Assembly: GCA_020051095.1 (NCBI GenBank)
Contig: JAGVJN010000018.1
Location: forward strand, 1 to 64,000
Origin: Pseudomonadota bacterium
Lineage (GTDB): Bacteria > Pseudomonadota > Gammaproteobacteria > Legionellales > Legionellaceae
DNA length: 64,000 bases
Direction of reading: 5' to 3'
Position numbers and translations under genes: made by a program. Shown piece by piece: positions 36,176-46,490 of this stretch. Numbering within the stretch: position 1 is the stretch's first letter; each line of letters opens with the position of its first letter. The notes beneath the pieces are model-generated. The model was not told where the DNA came from and searched no databases. It saw only the letters and a program-made list of their open reading frames with translations.

Positions 36176-38359
36176 TTAGAATGGCACATCCTCTTGCTTC
36201 GATAAATTAGCATAGGAAAGCACCAACCACTTGGTGCCATGCAAATCAAAATTCACTTGCACGCGCTGATGGGCACCGCTGCCTTCAAACGCCAAAATGG
36301 TTCCAGCGCCGAACTTGGCATGATAGACCGTCTCTCCCAAACGAAAACCACAATCCGGATGCATGGCGCTTGAAAAGGAATTGCCAGAGGTTGTCGGTGT
36401 GAAGGCTTTTTGACTTCGCAACGAGTCAATGAGCGCCGATGGTAATTCATGGAGAAAGCGCGAAGGGCGATGGTACTCTTCGCGACCATACTGCCTTCGG
36501 ATTTCCGCGTAGGTTAAAATTAACTGCTCCATGGCCCTTGTCATTCCCACATAACATAACCGCCGTTCCTCTTCTAATCGACCGGCTTCCTCATGCGATT
36601 GCTGGCTCGGAAATACCCCCTCTTCTAAGCCGATGATAAAGACATAAGGAAACTCAAGACCTTTGGCAGCATGCAATGTCATCAGGTGGACAGAAAGTTC
36701 ATGCGCATCGGCTTGCATCTCCCCCGATTCCAGTGATGCGTGGGCGAGAAATCCCCCTAGTATCGTCAGGGTTTCATCAACATCGCCGCCTTCTTCGAAT
36801 CGAAACTGCCTGGCTGCGCTGACTAATTCTTTTAAGTTTTCTAGCTTCGCTTCGCCTTTATCCCCTTTCATATTTTCATAAAGCGTTTCCAAGCCACTGA
36901 GTTGAATCACGGTTTGAACTTGTGTTTCAAGGGTGTCAGACGATAAATCATGACGCATTTGTTTAATCAGGGTTAAAAACCCAGCTAAGGCATTGGCAGC
37001 CCGGGTGGGTAGTCGGTTTTCATCGAGGTGTATCTCGGCCGCCTGCCATAATGACATATCATTTTCTCTGGCTTCAACTCGCAAACTATCCACCGTTTTC
37101 TCACCAATTCCCCGTGTGGGTAAATTGACCACACGTTCAAAGGCTGTATCATCGTGTTCATTCAACATTAAGCGCAAATAAGCAAGGGCATCTTTAATTT
37201 CAGCGCGCTCAAAAAAGCGCATGCCGCCATAAATTCGATACGAAATCCCTGCTCTGATTAATGATTCTTCCATTACCCGGGATAACGCATTCGAGCGGTA
37301 TAAAACCGCAATTTCGTCGGGACGCGTGCCTTTATCTAAAATCTGTTGTATTTTTTCAGCAACAAATCGCGCTTCCTCAATTTCATTGAAGGCTGAGAAC
37401 AACATGATTTTTTCGCCATCACTGCCTTCGGTCCATAAGTTCTTTCCCATGCGGCCTTGATTATTGCTAATTAAATGGTTGGCTGCCTGTAATATAGTTG
37501 CTGTGGAACGGTAATTCTGTTCCAAGCGAATGGTATCGACGTGAGAAAAATCACGAACAAATTGCTCGATATTTTCAACTTTCGCCCCGCGCCAGCCATA
37601 AATGGATTGGTCATCATCACCCACGGCCATCACCGCCATCTCATCGCCGGCTATAAGCCTTATCCATGCATATTGAATGGTATTGGTATCTTGAAATTCA
37701 TCCACTAAAATCGCTTGAAATCGCTGACGATAGTGGGCAAGAATCGTTGGGTTATCTCGCAATAGTTCATGTGCTCTAAGCATCAATTCAGCAAAATCGA
37801 CAACCCCAGCAATTTGGCAAGCTTGCTCATAAGCCAAATAAATTCGCTGGAGCGTTTTCTCAGGACCATACGAGAGCGTTTGAATGTGCTTAGCACGAAT
37901 GCCTTCATCTTTTTTGTTGTTAATATAGGCTTGTGCTTTTTTGGGAGGCCATTGGTCAGGATCCAGGTTTAACGAAGCAATGACTCGTTTCACCATACGC
38001 AATTGATCATCACTATCGAGAATATGAAACTGCTCAGGTAAGTTTGCTTCTTTAAAATGACGACGCAACAAGCGGTGGCATAGCCCATGAAACGTTCCCA
38101 CCCAAAATCCCATCATTGGAATATCAAGCAATTCTTGTAAGCGCGCCTTCATCTCACCTGCGGCTTTGTTGGTGAAAGTCACCGCAAGGATGGATTGGGG
38201 AGATAATTCCATTTCAGCAATCAGCCAGGCAATCCGGCTCACCAACACCCGTGTTTTACCACTGCCCGCACCGGCTAAAACCAACATATTGCCTAATGGC
38301 GCGGTGACCGCTTCGTATTGCTTATCATTTAACCCATGTAACATCGATAATTGAGACAT
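36176..38359 (-). CDS. uvrD: DNA helicase II (UvrD)
   Basis: A superfamily 1A 3'-5' helicase used in nucleotide excision and mismatch repair. The ATG at 38359 (MSQLSMLHGLNDKQYEAV) matches the E. coli UvrD start; five codons earlier is an alternative. The 727-residue protein has Walker A GAGSGKTR, motif Ia VTFTNKAAGEM, DEFQDTN (motif II), GDDDQSIYGWRGA (motif III), QNYRS (motif IV), and HAAKGLEFPYVFIIG and GMTRA (motifs V and VI), with a C-terminal Tudor-like tail (GETVYHAKFGAGTI). mutS at 49 kb is its likely repair partner. Confidence 0.97.
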   Translation of the reverse strand: MSQLSMLHGLNDKQYEAVTAPLGNMLVLAGAGSGKTRVLVSRIAWLIAEMELSPQSILAVTFTNKAAGEMKARLQELLDIPMMGFWVGTFHGLCHRLLRRHFKEANLPEQFHILDSDDQLRMVKRVIASLNLDPDQWPPKKAQAYINNKKDEGIRAKHIQTLSYGPEKTLQRIYLAYEQACQIAGVVDFAELMLRAHELLRDNPTILAHYRQRFQAILVDEFQDTNTIQYAWIRLIAGDEMAVMAVGDDDQSIYGWRGAKVENIEQFVRDFSHVDTIRLEQNYRSTATILQAANHLISNNQGRMGKNLWTEGSDGEKIMLFSAFNEIEEARFVAEKIQQILDKGTRPDEIAVLYRSNALSRVMEESLIRAGISYRIYGGMRFFERAEIKDALAYLRLMLNEHDDTAFERVVNLPTRGIGEKTVDSLRVEARENDMSLWQAAEIHLDENRLPTRAANALAGFLTLIKQMRHDLSSDTLETQVQTVIQLSGLETLYENMKGDKGEAKLENLKELVSAARQFRFEEGGDVDETLTILGGFLAHASLESGEMQADAHELSVHLMTLHAAKGLEFPYVFIIGLEEGVFPSQQSHEEAGRLEEERRLCYVGMTRAMEQLILTYAEIRRQYGREEYHRPSRFLHELPSALIDSLRSQKAFTPTTSGNSFSSAMHPDCGFRLGETVYHAKFGAGTILAFEGSGAHQRVQVNFDLHGTKWLVLSYANLSKQEDVPF

Positions 38360-38566
38360 AACGCACAAATTCAAAAATTCGAAAGACCTGCATTATGATA
38401 AATTTAGCCTAAAATGACAAATGTTGTATTTCGGAAACGGTGAGGGCGCGCAAACGTCAGGTTAAGTCACCATGCGTTTTAATAGTTCGACTTCTCTTAG
38501 CAAGGAAGGAGTGCTTTACATTTTAGTCTATTTTGAGATAATGGTTTTTTTTTGCCCGAGGATACC

Positions 38567-39250
38567 ATGGCTGGATTTCTACCTTATTGGATTGCCAATC
38601 CCTTAACCAATTTTTTTGGAAACCGTATCGACTTCTCCAATTTTGGTCGCTCCACTCAAGAAAAAGGGTTGTCCCCGTCGAATTATTCCACTCAACAATT
38701 ATTGGATAGGGCTTTCATTTGGGGGGGCATTATTGTTGGTGGCGCAGCGGGCTACTTCTTGAAACAACAACTCCAAGAAGAAGGCAGTCCTTATGCCACA
38801 GCACTCTCTATCACCGCCGGTGTATTAGCGGGCTTTTTCCTTACCCACGCTAAGGTTAGCCAGGCCCGTGTTAGCCATCGGATGCATTTGATAGAACAAA
38901 TAAATGGAATCGAATCGGGGATTAAAAACTGTTTAGATTCGTATCTCACTCGTTGTGATGAAGACGACAGAGCACCAGTGCGAGCAAACATAATGTCATT
39001 AATTGAGGATATCAAGCAGTATTCACTGAGCAATCAAGAACGCTCCAATGCGACCTTAACCTTACTAAAGCGCAAAGCGGGACTTGAACATCTTTTGACG
39101 TCATTGACAGAAGATAAGCAAGATAGTGGTGTTGATTCTAAACAAATCGCTAAATTTTGGAAACAGGAAAGGCAAATATTATTAAATTCGATTATCGAAG
39201 GCCCTGTTGACATACAAAACTTCACTCAATCGAACACCCACTCAATGTAA
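38567..39250 (+). CDS. Hypothetical membrane protein
   Basis: This 227-residue protein starts at the ATG at 38567, with GAGG 6 bases upstream (the open frame extends to a TTG at 38552). Two hydrophobic, glycine-rich segments (about 50-64, WGGIIVGGAAGYF, and about 78-93, ALSITAGVLAGFFL) form a hairpin. A cytoplasmic-type C-terminal half looks helical and charged. It resembles the hairpin style of the repeat proteins at the left of the window but is not clearly homologous. The family is not recognised. A REP pair follows its stop. Confidence 0.75.
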   Translation: MAGFLPYWIANPLTNFFGNRIDFSNFGRSTQEKGLSPSNYSTQQLLDRAFIWGGIIVGGAAGYFLKQQLQEEGSPYATALSITAGVLAGFFLTHAKVSQARVSHRMHLIEQINGIESGIKNCLDSYLTRCDEDDRAPVRANIMSLIEDIKQYSLSNQERSNATLTLLKRKAGLEHLLTSLTEDKQDSGVDSKQIAKFWKQERQILLNSIIEGPVDIQNFTQSNTHSM

Positions 39251-39259
39251 TATCAAGCT

Positions 39260-39331
39260 GTCGGGCCAAGGCCCGACCTACAATTTTTGTTTTCCTCGGC
39301 TCATAGCTCGTAGGTTGGGCTTTAGCCCAAC
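39260..39331. repeat. GTAG-type REP pair, tail-to-tail, one arm diverged
   Basis: The first copy at 39260-39281 is identical to the copy at 733-754 (ends in CTAC). The second at 39310-39331 starts GTAG and has TTGGGCTTTAGCCCAA, so both sides of the stem changed together (C to T with G to A) while pairing is kept. The relative order of the two copies is reversed compared with 679-754. Confidence 0.8.
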
Positions 39332-39377
39332 GATAAATGTGTTCCTTCCCCTCACTTTTTAAAATTCCCTGCTACAC

Positions 39378-39392
39378 TTGTTAAGGTAACAA
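39378..39392. promoter_or_regulatory. Operator-like palindrome upstream of small secreted protein
   Basis: TTGTTAAGGTAACAA is a perfect 6-3-6 inverted repeat. It lies just after a possible -10 box (TACACT, 39373-39378) and 34 bases before the start codon of the downstream gene, a position suited to a repressor. No regulator is identified. Confidence 0.35.
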
Positions 39393-39425
39393 ACTTATCT
39401 TTTTCAAACGACAATGGAGATCATG

Positions 39426-39779
39426 ATGAAAAAAGGTACTCAACTCGCTCTAGCAGCGATTTTAGGCTGCACGATGGCAAGTGCTGCCAATGCAGGTCAA
39501 GTGGATGCTTTTGATATTGGAAAAGTGTTTGACGATGGTTTTAGTTTATATATCCAGCCCAAAAATCTGATTGGCCAACATGTGAAAATGATCGGTCAGA
39601 ATAATAAAATCACGGGGAAATTTGTGGTGATGAATGCAACCGTCAACTGCAGCGGAAGTGACAAAACCATTACCTTAATGTTAAAAAATAAAGATACCGG
39701 AAAATCCGAAACCATCACCAAAAATATTAAAAGTAACAGCAGCGAGTTGCTTTGCCAAAGCCCCGTTGGCTACAATTAA
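39426..39779 (+). CDS. Small secreted protein with one probable disulfide
   Basis: The ATG at 39426 is preferred because GGAG lies 6 bases upstream (earlier in-frame ATGs at 39414 and 39423). The 117-residue product has a clear signal peptide (MKKGTQLALAAILGCTMASAANA, cleavage likely after ANA). The mature part is about 94 residues, beta-rich in appearance, with two cysteines (C75 and C110) that could form one disulfide. The family is not recognised. A hairpin terminator follows at once, so it is a single-gene unit. Confidence 0.8.
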   Translation: MKKGTQLALAAILGCTMASAANAGQVDAFDIGKVFDDGFSLYIQPKNLIGQHVKMIGQNNKITGKFVVMNATVNCSGSDKTITLMLKNKDTGKSETITKNIKSNSSELLCQSPVGYN

Positions 39780-39786
39780 TCGCTCC

Positions 39787-39812
39787 CCCGAGTAAGCATC
39801 AGCTTACTCGGG
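39787..39812. terminator. Bidirectional hairpin terminator
   Basis: CCCGAGTAAGC at 39787-39797 pairs perfectly with GCTTACTCGGG at 39802-39812 around ATCA. It sits between the convergent small-protein gene and argH. The T-tracts on both sides are weak, so termination efficiency is uncertain. Confidence 0.7.
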
Positions 39813-39820
39813 AACATTTC

Positions 39821-41245
39821 TTAGGATACCTTCACTTGCAAAACCTCAGATTTCTTAGCTAACCAGTCAGCTACGTGTTGCAAATCATGACCTGCCTGGT
39901 TTATTTGAGCTAATACAGACGCTTTGGCAGTTCCCCCATGCGCTGAATGGGCTTCAACGACTTGCTCGCAAGCTAGGCAAGCATACACGTCCTCTTCGAA
40001 AGCGGAACAAAAAGACATTAATGTTGAGAGCGGTAATGTGAGTAACGTTTGATTTTGCTCCAAACAATGACGAACTAACTGCCCCGTCACTTCATGGGCT
40101 TGTCTAAAGGTTAGTCCTTTTTGAGTTAGGTAATTCGCCAATTGTGTCGCATTGGAGAAGTCATTTTCGACCGCAGATAACATGGTTTCTTGCTGAATGG
40201 CCATGGATTTTAGCATCTCAGGATAAATGGTCAGGGTATTGGTGAGTGTTTTTACCACATCAAACAACCCTTCTTTATCTTCCTGCAGATCTTTATTGTA
40301 CGCTAATGGCAAACCTTTCAGGGTTGTTAATAACCCCATCAAGGATCCATAGACCCTTCCCACTTTTCCTCTTGCTAATTCTGCCACATCCGGGTTTTTT
40401 TTCTGCTGCATCATGCTACTACCGGTGCAAAAAGCATCATCTAAGGTGATAAACGAAAATTCTTGACTAGACCACAAGATTATCTCTTCACTTAACTTGG
40501 ATAAATGCATCATAATCAAGGAGGCATCGAATAAAAATTCGGCGATGAAATCGCGATTACTCACCGCATCCAAGCTGTTTTCATACACACCATCGAAATT
40601 GAGTAACGATGCGACATACGCCCTATCCACAGCCACCCCGCTGCCAGCTAAAGCCCCCGCTCCCAAGGGACTGATATTAACACTGGCAAATAAATTTTTT
40701 AAACGCTGGATGTCTCGAATAAACATAAAGCAATAGGCCATCATATGGTGGGCAAACCGAACGGGTTCTGCGCGTTGCAAATGGGTATAACCCGGCATAA
40801 TCACATCGATATGGGTGTTTGCCAACTCCATGAATGCCATCGCTAATTGATGCAGTAATCCGATGTTTTGCAGGAGGTGATAACGCATATATAAATGTAA
40901 ATCGAGCGCCACTTGATCATTTCGACTTCTTCCAGTGTGTAGCTTTCCTGCCTCCTCGCCAATGAGCTCAAACAACAATCGTTCGATATTCATATGAATA
41001 TCCTCATCAGCCACCGAAAAACTGACTTCTTGTCGTTTAATCCTATCGTGAATGGTGACTAAGCCATGACGAATCTTGTTAGCTGATTCTTCACTGATTA
41101 AATGACATTTTCCCAGCATAGTCACATGGGCAAGACTGCCTTGAATATCAAATTCCGCTAATGCTTGGTCAAATTGAATCGAAGCGCAATACTCATCAAC
41201 TAACGCATGGGTTTCTTGATTAAATCGGCCGCCCCATAATTTCAT
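39821..41245 (-). CDS. argH: Argininosuccinate lyase
   Basis: The last step of arginine synthesis, splitting argininosuccinate into arginine and fumarate. The 474-residue fumarase/aspartase-superfamily enzyme starts [10 protein letters not shown] and carries [21 protein letters not shown] and the signature [16 protein letters not shown]. It is the last gene of argC-J-B-F-G-H and overlaps argG by 4 bp. Confidence 0.97.
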   Translation of the reverse strand: MKLWGGRFNQETHALVDEYCASIQFDQALAEFDIQGSLAHVTMLGKCHLISEESANKIRHGLVTIHDRIKRQEVSFSVADEDIHMNIERLLFELIGEEAGKLHTGRSRNDQVALDLHLYMRYHLLQNIGLLHQLAMAFMELANTHIDVIMPGYTHLQRAEPVRFAHHMMAYCFMFIRDIQRLKNLFASVNISPLGAGALAGSGVAVDRAYVASLLNFDGVYENSLDAVSNRDFIAEFLFDASLIMMHLSKLSEEIILWSSQEFSFITLDDAFCTGSSMMQQKKNPDVAELARGKVGRVYGSLMGLLTTLKGLPLAYNKDLQEDKEGLFDVVKTLTNTLTIYPEMLKSMAIQQETMLSAVENDFSNATQLANYLTQKGLTFRQAHEVTGQLVRHCLEQNQTLLTLPLSTLMSFCSAFEEDVYACLACEQVVEAHSAHGGTAKASVLAQINQAGHDLQHVADWLAKKSEVLQVKVS

Positions 41246-42456
41246 GACTCTACCCCTTGGTGATTAACAATGGCGTTAACCTGAGAAGGTAATCCCCAAA
41301 TTTTAATAAATCCGGTAGCCGCCTGATGATCAAATTTATCACCCGCTTGATACGTGGCTAGGTCCAGTTGATATAACGATTGAGCGGATTTTCTGCCAAT
41401 CACAACTGCGTTTCCTTTGTGTAATTTCATCCTGACAACGCCATTGACTGTTTTTTGTGTTTCATCGATAAAGGCATTGATTGCTTCAAATAACGGTGAA
41501 AACCACAGGCCGTCATAGACAAGATTTGCAAACTTTTGCTCAATAATGGCTTTGAAGTGCATCATATCGCGGGTTAAGCAGAGCGATTCCAGTGCTTGGT
41601 GTGCTTTAATTAATGTTAATGCGGCGGGAGCCTCATAGATTTCTCTTGATTTGATGCCGACTAATCGATTTTCCACATGATCGATTCGGCCAACACCGTG
41701 GGCCCCTGCCATTTCATTGAGTTCCACAATGATTTGCTCAAATGGCTTACTTACCCCATTGAGCTGGGTCGGGATCCCTTTCTCAAAGGAAATATCGATG
41801 ATGAGTTCGCTATCAGGCGTCTTATCGATAGCTTGTGTCCAGGCGTAGGCCTCTTCAGGCGGCGCTGCCCAAGGGTCTTCCAACACACCGCATTCGCAGC
41901 TTCGCCCCCATAAATTTAAATCTATGCTAAACGGATTTTTCAAGTTGATTGGTAATGGAATACCATGCTTTTCGGCATACATAATTGCTTGTTCACGACT
42001 CATGGGAGACTCACGAACCGGTGCGACGATTTTTAAGTTTGGATCCAATGTGTTGATCGACACATCAAACCTGACTTGATCGTTGCCTTTTCCAGTGCAT
42101 CCGTGTGCGACGGCCACAGCCCCTTCTTGGTGGGCAATTTCCACTAACTTTTTAGCAATCAGCGGTCTTGAAAGCGCTGAGACTAACGGATAGACCCCTT
42201 CATACAAGGCATTCGCCTTGAGTGCTTTGCTTAAATACTGTTGGGCAAATTCTGCCTTTAAATCGACGACATGCGATTGAATAGCCCCGACTTTCAAGGC
42301 CTTATCTTTGATCGTTTGTAAATCCTTTCCCTCACCCACATCAGCCGAAACAGCGATCACATCATAATGGTAAGTATCTTGGAGCCATTTAATCGCCACC
42401 GATGTGTCTAAGCCGCCAGAATAGGCGAGTACAATTTTTTGATTGGTCATGTTCAT
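41242..42456 (-). CDS. argG: Argininosuccinate synthase
   Basis: It condenses citrulline and aspartate using ATP. The 404-residue protein has the N-type PP-loop near its start ([17 protein letters not shown]), [14 protein letters not shown] for citrulline and aspartate binding, and [11 protein letters not shown]. It overlaps argF and argH by 4 bp each (ATGA), so translation is coupled. It may start at either of two ATGs two codons apart. Confidence 0.97.
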   Translation of the reverse strand: MNMTNQKIVLAYSGGLDTSVAIKWLQDTYHYDVIAVSADVGEGKDLQTIKDKALKVGAIQSHVVDLKAEFAQQYLSKALKANALYEGVYPLVSALSRPLIAKKLVEIAHQEGAVAVAHGCTGKGNDQVRFDVSINTLDPNLKIVAPVRESPMSREQAIMYAEKHGIPLPINLKNPFSIDLNLWGRSCECGVLEDPWAAPPEEAYAWTQAIDKTPDSELIIDISFEKGIPTQLNGVSKPFEQIIVELNEMAGAHGVGRIDHVENRLVGIKSREIYEAPAALTLIKAHQALESLCLTRDMMHFKAIIEQKFANLVYDGLWFSPLFEAINAFIDETQKTVNGVVRMKLHKGNAVVIGRKSAQSLYQLDLATYQAGDKFDHQAATGFIKIWGLPSQVNAIVNHQGVES

Positions 42457-43355
42457 TCCCCGTAATTCATTAATAAATATAACAATGCTTTTTGCACATG
42501 CATTCGATTTTCACTTTGTTGGAATATCACCGAATTGGGGGCATCGGGTAAGGTTTCACTCACTTCTTTGCCTCGCTCCATCGGCATACAATGCATAAAG
42601 ACAGCATTTTCTTGAGCGTTAGCCATCAAAGCCTCATTGACTTGATATCCTTGAAAATCCTGCTCATTTTTTTGTGCAAATCCCATACTCGTCCAAACAT
42701 CGGTATACACCGCATGACAATTCATCACTGCCTCTTGGGGATGACTAAAAGCCTTGACCATGGCGGGATCCTCAAGCATCTCAATGACCGATTGGTCCGG
42801 TTCAAAACCCGGTGGGCAACAATAATGAACCGTCACCCCCATTTTATTCGCTAATAGCATCAAGCTATGTAAAACGTTATTCCCATCGCCTAGGTAAGCA
42901 ATTTTCAACCCGTCCAACTGGCCGAATACTTCATAGAGTGTCATTAAATCTGCCAGTGACTGGCAGGGATGAAACTTATCCGTCAACCCATTGATGATTG
43001 GTATCTTGGCATAGGCTTTCATCACTGCCAAGTCCTCGTCGTCAAAAGTACGAATCATCATCGCTTGACAATACCCTTGAATCACACGAATAAAATCTTG
43101 TGGCAACTCGGATTTACGCGAAGCAGTGACGCTTTCTATCGCTTGTGCACCCAGTTGACTGATAGCGGCGGTGAAACTAAATCGGGTTCGTAAGGAAGGT
43201 TTTTCGAAAATCAGGGCCACGCATTGATTCGGAAATGCATTGGCATGAAGTAAGGGGTTGCTCTTCATCTGGCATGCCAGGGTTAAAAGCATTTCAATAT
43301 CGTGTTTACTCAACTCATGGCCAGTTAACACATGTTTTGTGGATAATTTTGTCAT
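42453..43355 (-). CDS. argF: Ornithine carbamoyltransferase
   Basis: It converts ornithine and carbamoyl phosphate to citrulline. The ATG at 43355 is chosen for its strong ribosome site (GGAGGTG) and for the 4-bp overlap with argB that matches all other junctions of the operon, giving 300 residues. The carbamoyl phosphate loop reads PSLRTRFSF where STRTR is usual. [11 protein letters not shown] and the ornithine loop [12 protein letters not shown] (usually HCLP) are present. Confidence 0.95.
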   Translation of the reverse strand: MTKLSTKHVLTGHELSKHDIEMLLTLACQMKSNPLLHANAFPNQCVALIFEKPSLRTRFSFTAAISQLGAQAIESVTASRKSELPQDFIRVIQGYCQAMMIRTFDDEDLAVMKAYAKIPIINGLTDKFHPCQSLADLMTLYEVFGQLDGLKIAYLGDGNNVLHSLMLLANKMGVTVHYCCPPGFEPDQSVIEMLEDPAMVKAFSHPQEAVMNCHAVYTDVWTSMGFAQKNEQDFQGYQVNEALMANAQENAVFMHCMPMERGKEVSETLPDAPNSVIFQQSENRMHVQKALLYLLMNYGE

Positions 43356-44233
43356 AGAGCCACCTCCAACATATGACTGATTTGCGAATGACATAAGGTA
43401 CCAACACCTTTGGCGGTAAAAAGCTCTTCAAGCAGCACATGCTTGTGGTTACCATTGAGAATGTGAACATGGTTAAGATGGGATTTTAATGCAGCAATAA
43501 TGGCTTTGCATTTGACTAACATCCCACCTTGAACTGTATGATTGATAATCAAGGTTTCAAGTTCATCTAACGATACGTCAGATATCAAACAACCCTGTTT
43601 ATCATAAATTCCCGCTTGATCAGTTAAATAAATCAATTTATCCACGTTTAAAGCAATGGCTAATTGGCAAGCAGCATAATCGGCATTAATATTCATGGGG
43701 TTACCTTGCTGATTAACACCCATGGGCGCAATCACCGGAATCACACTAGATACACTGGATTGCTCTTTCAGTAAGCTAAGAATAGGCAACACATTGACCG
43801 ATTTAATCATTCCCACATAACCGTGTTCCTGACTATAAGGATCACATAGGAGCATGTTATTATCGCTGCCGGATAAGCCTGTTGCATGCAGGCCAATATG
43901 ATTTAACTGCCTAACGAGTTGTTTATTGACGTGGCCGCATAACACCATTTCAATGAGGTGGACCGCCTCAAACGATGTCACTCTTAAACCATCCAGAAAT
44001 GTCGTTTCAACGCCATGGGCTTGTAAGGTTTGATTGATAGCCTTGCTACCACCATGCACAATCACAACATGAATACCTGCTTGCGTTAATAATTTTAAAT
44101 CCAGGCAAATTTGTTCGAGATTGCCATTTTCCTCCAAAATGGAACCTCCCAGCTTAATTAAAAAAGTCTTGCCGCGAAACTGATTCACATAAGTAATAGC
44201 ATCGATGATTTGAGAGACATGCGGATGATTCAT
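43352..44233 (-). CDS. argB: Acetylglutamate kinase
   Basis: It phosphorylates N-acetylglutamate, the second step of the pathway. The 293-residue amino-acid-kinase-family protein has LIKLGGSILEE, VIVHGGSKAINQ, and NADYAACQLAIAL with LTDQAGI. The length and the extended N-terminal helix (about 1-20) are compatible with the hexameric arginine-inhibited type, so feedback control is likely but inferred. It overlaps argJ and argF by 4 bp each. Confidence 0.95.
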   Translation of the reverse strand: MNHPHVSQIIDAITYVNQFRGKTFLIKLGGSILEENGNLEQICLDLKLLTQAGIHVVIVHGGSKAINQTLQAHGVETTFLDGLRVTSFEAVHLIEMVLCGHVNKQLVRQLNHIGLHATGLSGSDNNMLLCDPYSQEHGYVGMIKSVNVLPILSLLKEQSSVSSVIPVIAPMGVNQQGNPMNINADYAACQLAIALNVDKLIYLTDQAGIYDKQGCLISDVSLDELETLIINHTVQGGMLVKCKAIIAALKSHLNHVHILNGNHKHVLLEELFTAKGVGTLCHSQISHMLEVAL

Positions 44234-45432
44234 GACAAATACTCTGCATTAATTTTGACGTACTTCTCCGTCAAGTCACATCCCCACGCCGTGGCAGACT
44301 TACCTCCCTGATTAAAATCGATGGTAATGCAAACGGTGTCTTCTTTCATTTTTACTTTTAAACTATCCAATTGTTCATCCAGCACTGGGGCGCCTTGTTT
44401 AAATACCCAGACGCTTTGAATCCCAATATCGCATTGATGAAGTTGCTCGGATGTCACCCCTTCATTGCCTAGTTTGGCTAAGATCCTTCCCCAATTAGGG
44501 CTTTCGCCATAAATGGCTGTTTTGACCAAAGAGCTTGTGGTCACGCTTCTGGCAATTTTTTTTGCCAATGTTTCATCGTCTAAGCCTTGAACGGTGACTT
44601 CAATTAATTTGCTAGCACCTTCGCCATCTCTGGCAATGCTTTTTGCCAGCTCAACCATAATTTCCTCAACCGCGTTAGCAAATAATGCCAAATCCTGTTT
44701 GTGACTAATCGCTACGCCACTGCACCCATTCGCCATCATAAACACACAGTCGTTAGTCGATGGGTCTGCGTCAACACTTATCATATTGAAGCTCTTATCA
44801 CAGGCATGCTTGAGAATTTGCGTGGACTTTTCCATGCTAATTGCCGCATCGGTTAAAATATAACCCAACATGGTTGCCATGTTCGGGTGAATCATGCCCG
44901 ATCCTTTGCAAATACCCGTAATATGAACCGGTTTGCCACCAATCGTAATTTCCTTATAAACCGTTTTAGGCACCAAATCGGTGGTTAGAATTGCCAATGC
45001 AAATTTCTCTGCCACGTTTGACACCCCTTTTACCAATAGCGCGATGGAATCAACAATTTTATCGATTTCAAGTTGCGCACCGATGACCCCAGTGGATGCT
45101 GTCAGCACTTGATTGGAAGCGCATGAAAGTGCACTGGCCGTGACATCCGCCATTAACTGGTTATTAATAATGCCAATGTCTCCCGTCGCAGCATTCGCTT
45201 GGCCACTATTGGTGATAATGGCCCTGATGTTGTTAGCCGGTAATAGCGCTTTACAATATTGAATGGGTGCTGCTTGACAGGCATTTTGGGTAAACACCGC
45301 TGTTGTCACACAATCCTTTTCAGAAATAATCATTCCCAAATCCGGGCGAAATCGTCTCACACCGCAATTGACCCCACCGGCACTAAACCCTGTGGGTAGT
45401 TTGGTTCGATAAATACCTGCCCCTAGATTCAT
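44230..45432 (-). CDS. argJ: Glutamate N-acetyltransferase / ornithine acetyltransferase
   Basis: It recycles the acetyl group from acetylornithine to glutamate and, in bifunctional forms, also makes acetylglutamate from acetyl-CoA. The 400-residue precursor has the autocleavage site in KGSGMIHPNMATMLGY, where the peptide bond before the catalytic Thr is cut to give two subunits. No argA or argE is seen here, so ArgJ may provide both activities; sequence alone does not decide this. Confidence 0.95.
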   Translation of the reverse strand: MNLGAGIYRTKLPTGFSAGGVNCGVRRFRPDLGMIISEKDCVTTAVFTQNACQAAPIQYCKALLPANNIRAIITNSGQANAATGDIGIINNQLMADVTASALSCASNQVLTASTGVIGAQLEIDKIVDSIALLVKGVSNVAEKFALAILTTDLVPKTVYKEITIGGKPVHITGICKGSGMIHPNMATMLGYILTDAAISMEKSTQILKHACDKSFNMISVDADPSTNDCVFMMANGCSGVAISHKQDLALFANAVEEIMVELAKSIARDGEGASKLIEVTVQGLDDETLAKKIARSVTTSSLVKTAIYGESPNWGRILAKLGNEGVTSEQLHQCDIGIQSVWVFKQGAPVLDEQLDSLKVKMKEDTVCITIDFNQGGKSATAWGCDLTEKYVKINAEYLS

Positions 45433-46490
45433 AATCCCCCCTGGTAGTAGTGCAAGCCAGTATTGACTGGTAACTGATAAAGTGTATTGATATTCTCAAT
45501 GGCCTGACTCGCAGCGCCTTTCCATAAATTATCCAAACAGGTAAAAAAGCAAAGGGTGCCTTTTTCGATATAAAACCCGATTTGGATGTTTGGAGAATTG
45601 ACCACTGAGTTAAGGGACAGTAACGACTTATCAAACGTATCGTCCCCTTGGTTAAGCTGACCAAATTGCAAAAGTGGATAATCCTGATAGGCTTGCTGAA
45701 AAACCTCATTAATAACCTGTGCGATTAAGGTATCCTTGATCCATTTCTGGTTAGCTTGACAGTAAATGGTCATGGCGATGCCTGATTTGATAGGAAGAAG
45801 CTGAGTCACAAATGTCATTTGACAATCGTTGCCCGTTAAATCGGATAGGCATTTTTTCATCTCGGGAAGATGCTGATGCTTACCCACTTTATATGGCATA
45901 AAATTGTCCGCGATTTCACAGAACATCAAATCGGATTTGGCTTTTCTTCCTGCGCCGGAGACCCCTGATTTAGCATCGATAATAATCGATTGTGGATCGA
46001 TAATATTATTTTGTAGTAAGGGTAACAAAGTGAGTAAAGCGCCCGTTGCATAACATCCTGGATTCGCTATTAACTTAGTCTGACCCAATTGAGGTTTTAA
46101 ATAGGGTGACAGACCATAGGGTGCACCCTTGTTGAGGTGACTGAGTTGATGCGAAAGCCCATACCATTGCTGCAGTTGGTCTGTTGATAGTCGAAACGCG
46201 CCACTCAAATCAATAATCGATAAATTGCTGTCTTTCAACTGGTCAACGACCTCGATAGAAACATCGGCAGGTGTGGCCAATAACAACACATCCATCGAAT
46301 CGGCCACTTCTTTGAATTGATTTAACGAATAAACGGGAACACCTTGGCATGCAGGGTTATTCAACGAGAGTGGCTCTTTTGCCAAAATCGCACTTACCGC
46401 AAGATTAGGGTGACTAGCAATAAGCTTCAACAAGACTTGGCCAACATAGCCATTAATACCGGCGACACAACATTGAATCTGATCTGACAT
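45429..46490 (-). CDS. argC: N-acetyl-gamma-glutamyl-phosphate reductase
   Basis: It reduces acetylglutamyl phosphate with NADPH. The 353-residue protein has the N-terminal NADP loop VAGINGYVGQVLLKL and the catalytic cysteine in NPGCYATGALL, followed by KSGVSGAGR. It is the first gene of the operon, divergent from argR across an AT-rich region with ARG-box-like palindromes, and overlaps argJ by 4 bp. Confidence 0.96.
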   Translation of the reverse strand: MSDQIQCCVAGINGYVGQVLLKLIASHPNLAVSAILAKEPLSLNNPACQGVPVYSLNQFKEVADSMDVLLLATPADVSIEVVDQLKDSNLSIIDLSGAFRLSTDQLQQWYGLSHQLSHLNKGAPYGLSPYLKPQLGQTKLIANPGCYATGALLTLLPLLQNNIIDPQSIIIDAKSGVSGAGRKAKSDLMFCEIADNFMPYKVGKHQHLPEMKKCLSDLTGNDCQMTFVTQLLPIKSGIAMTIYCQANQKWIKDTLIAQVINEVFQQAYQDYPLLQFGQLNQGDDTFDKSLLSLNSVVNSPNIQIGFYIEKGTLCFFTCLDNLWKGAASQAIENINTLYQLPVNTGLHYYQGGL

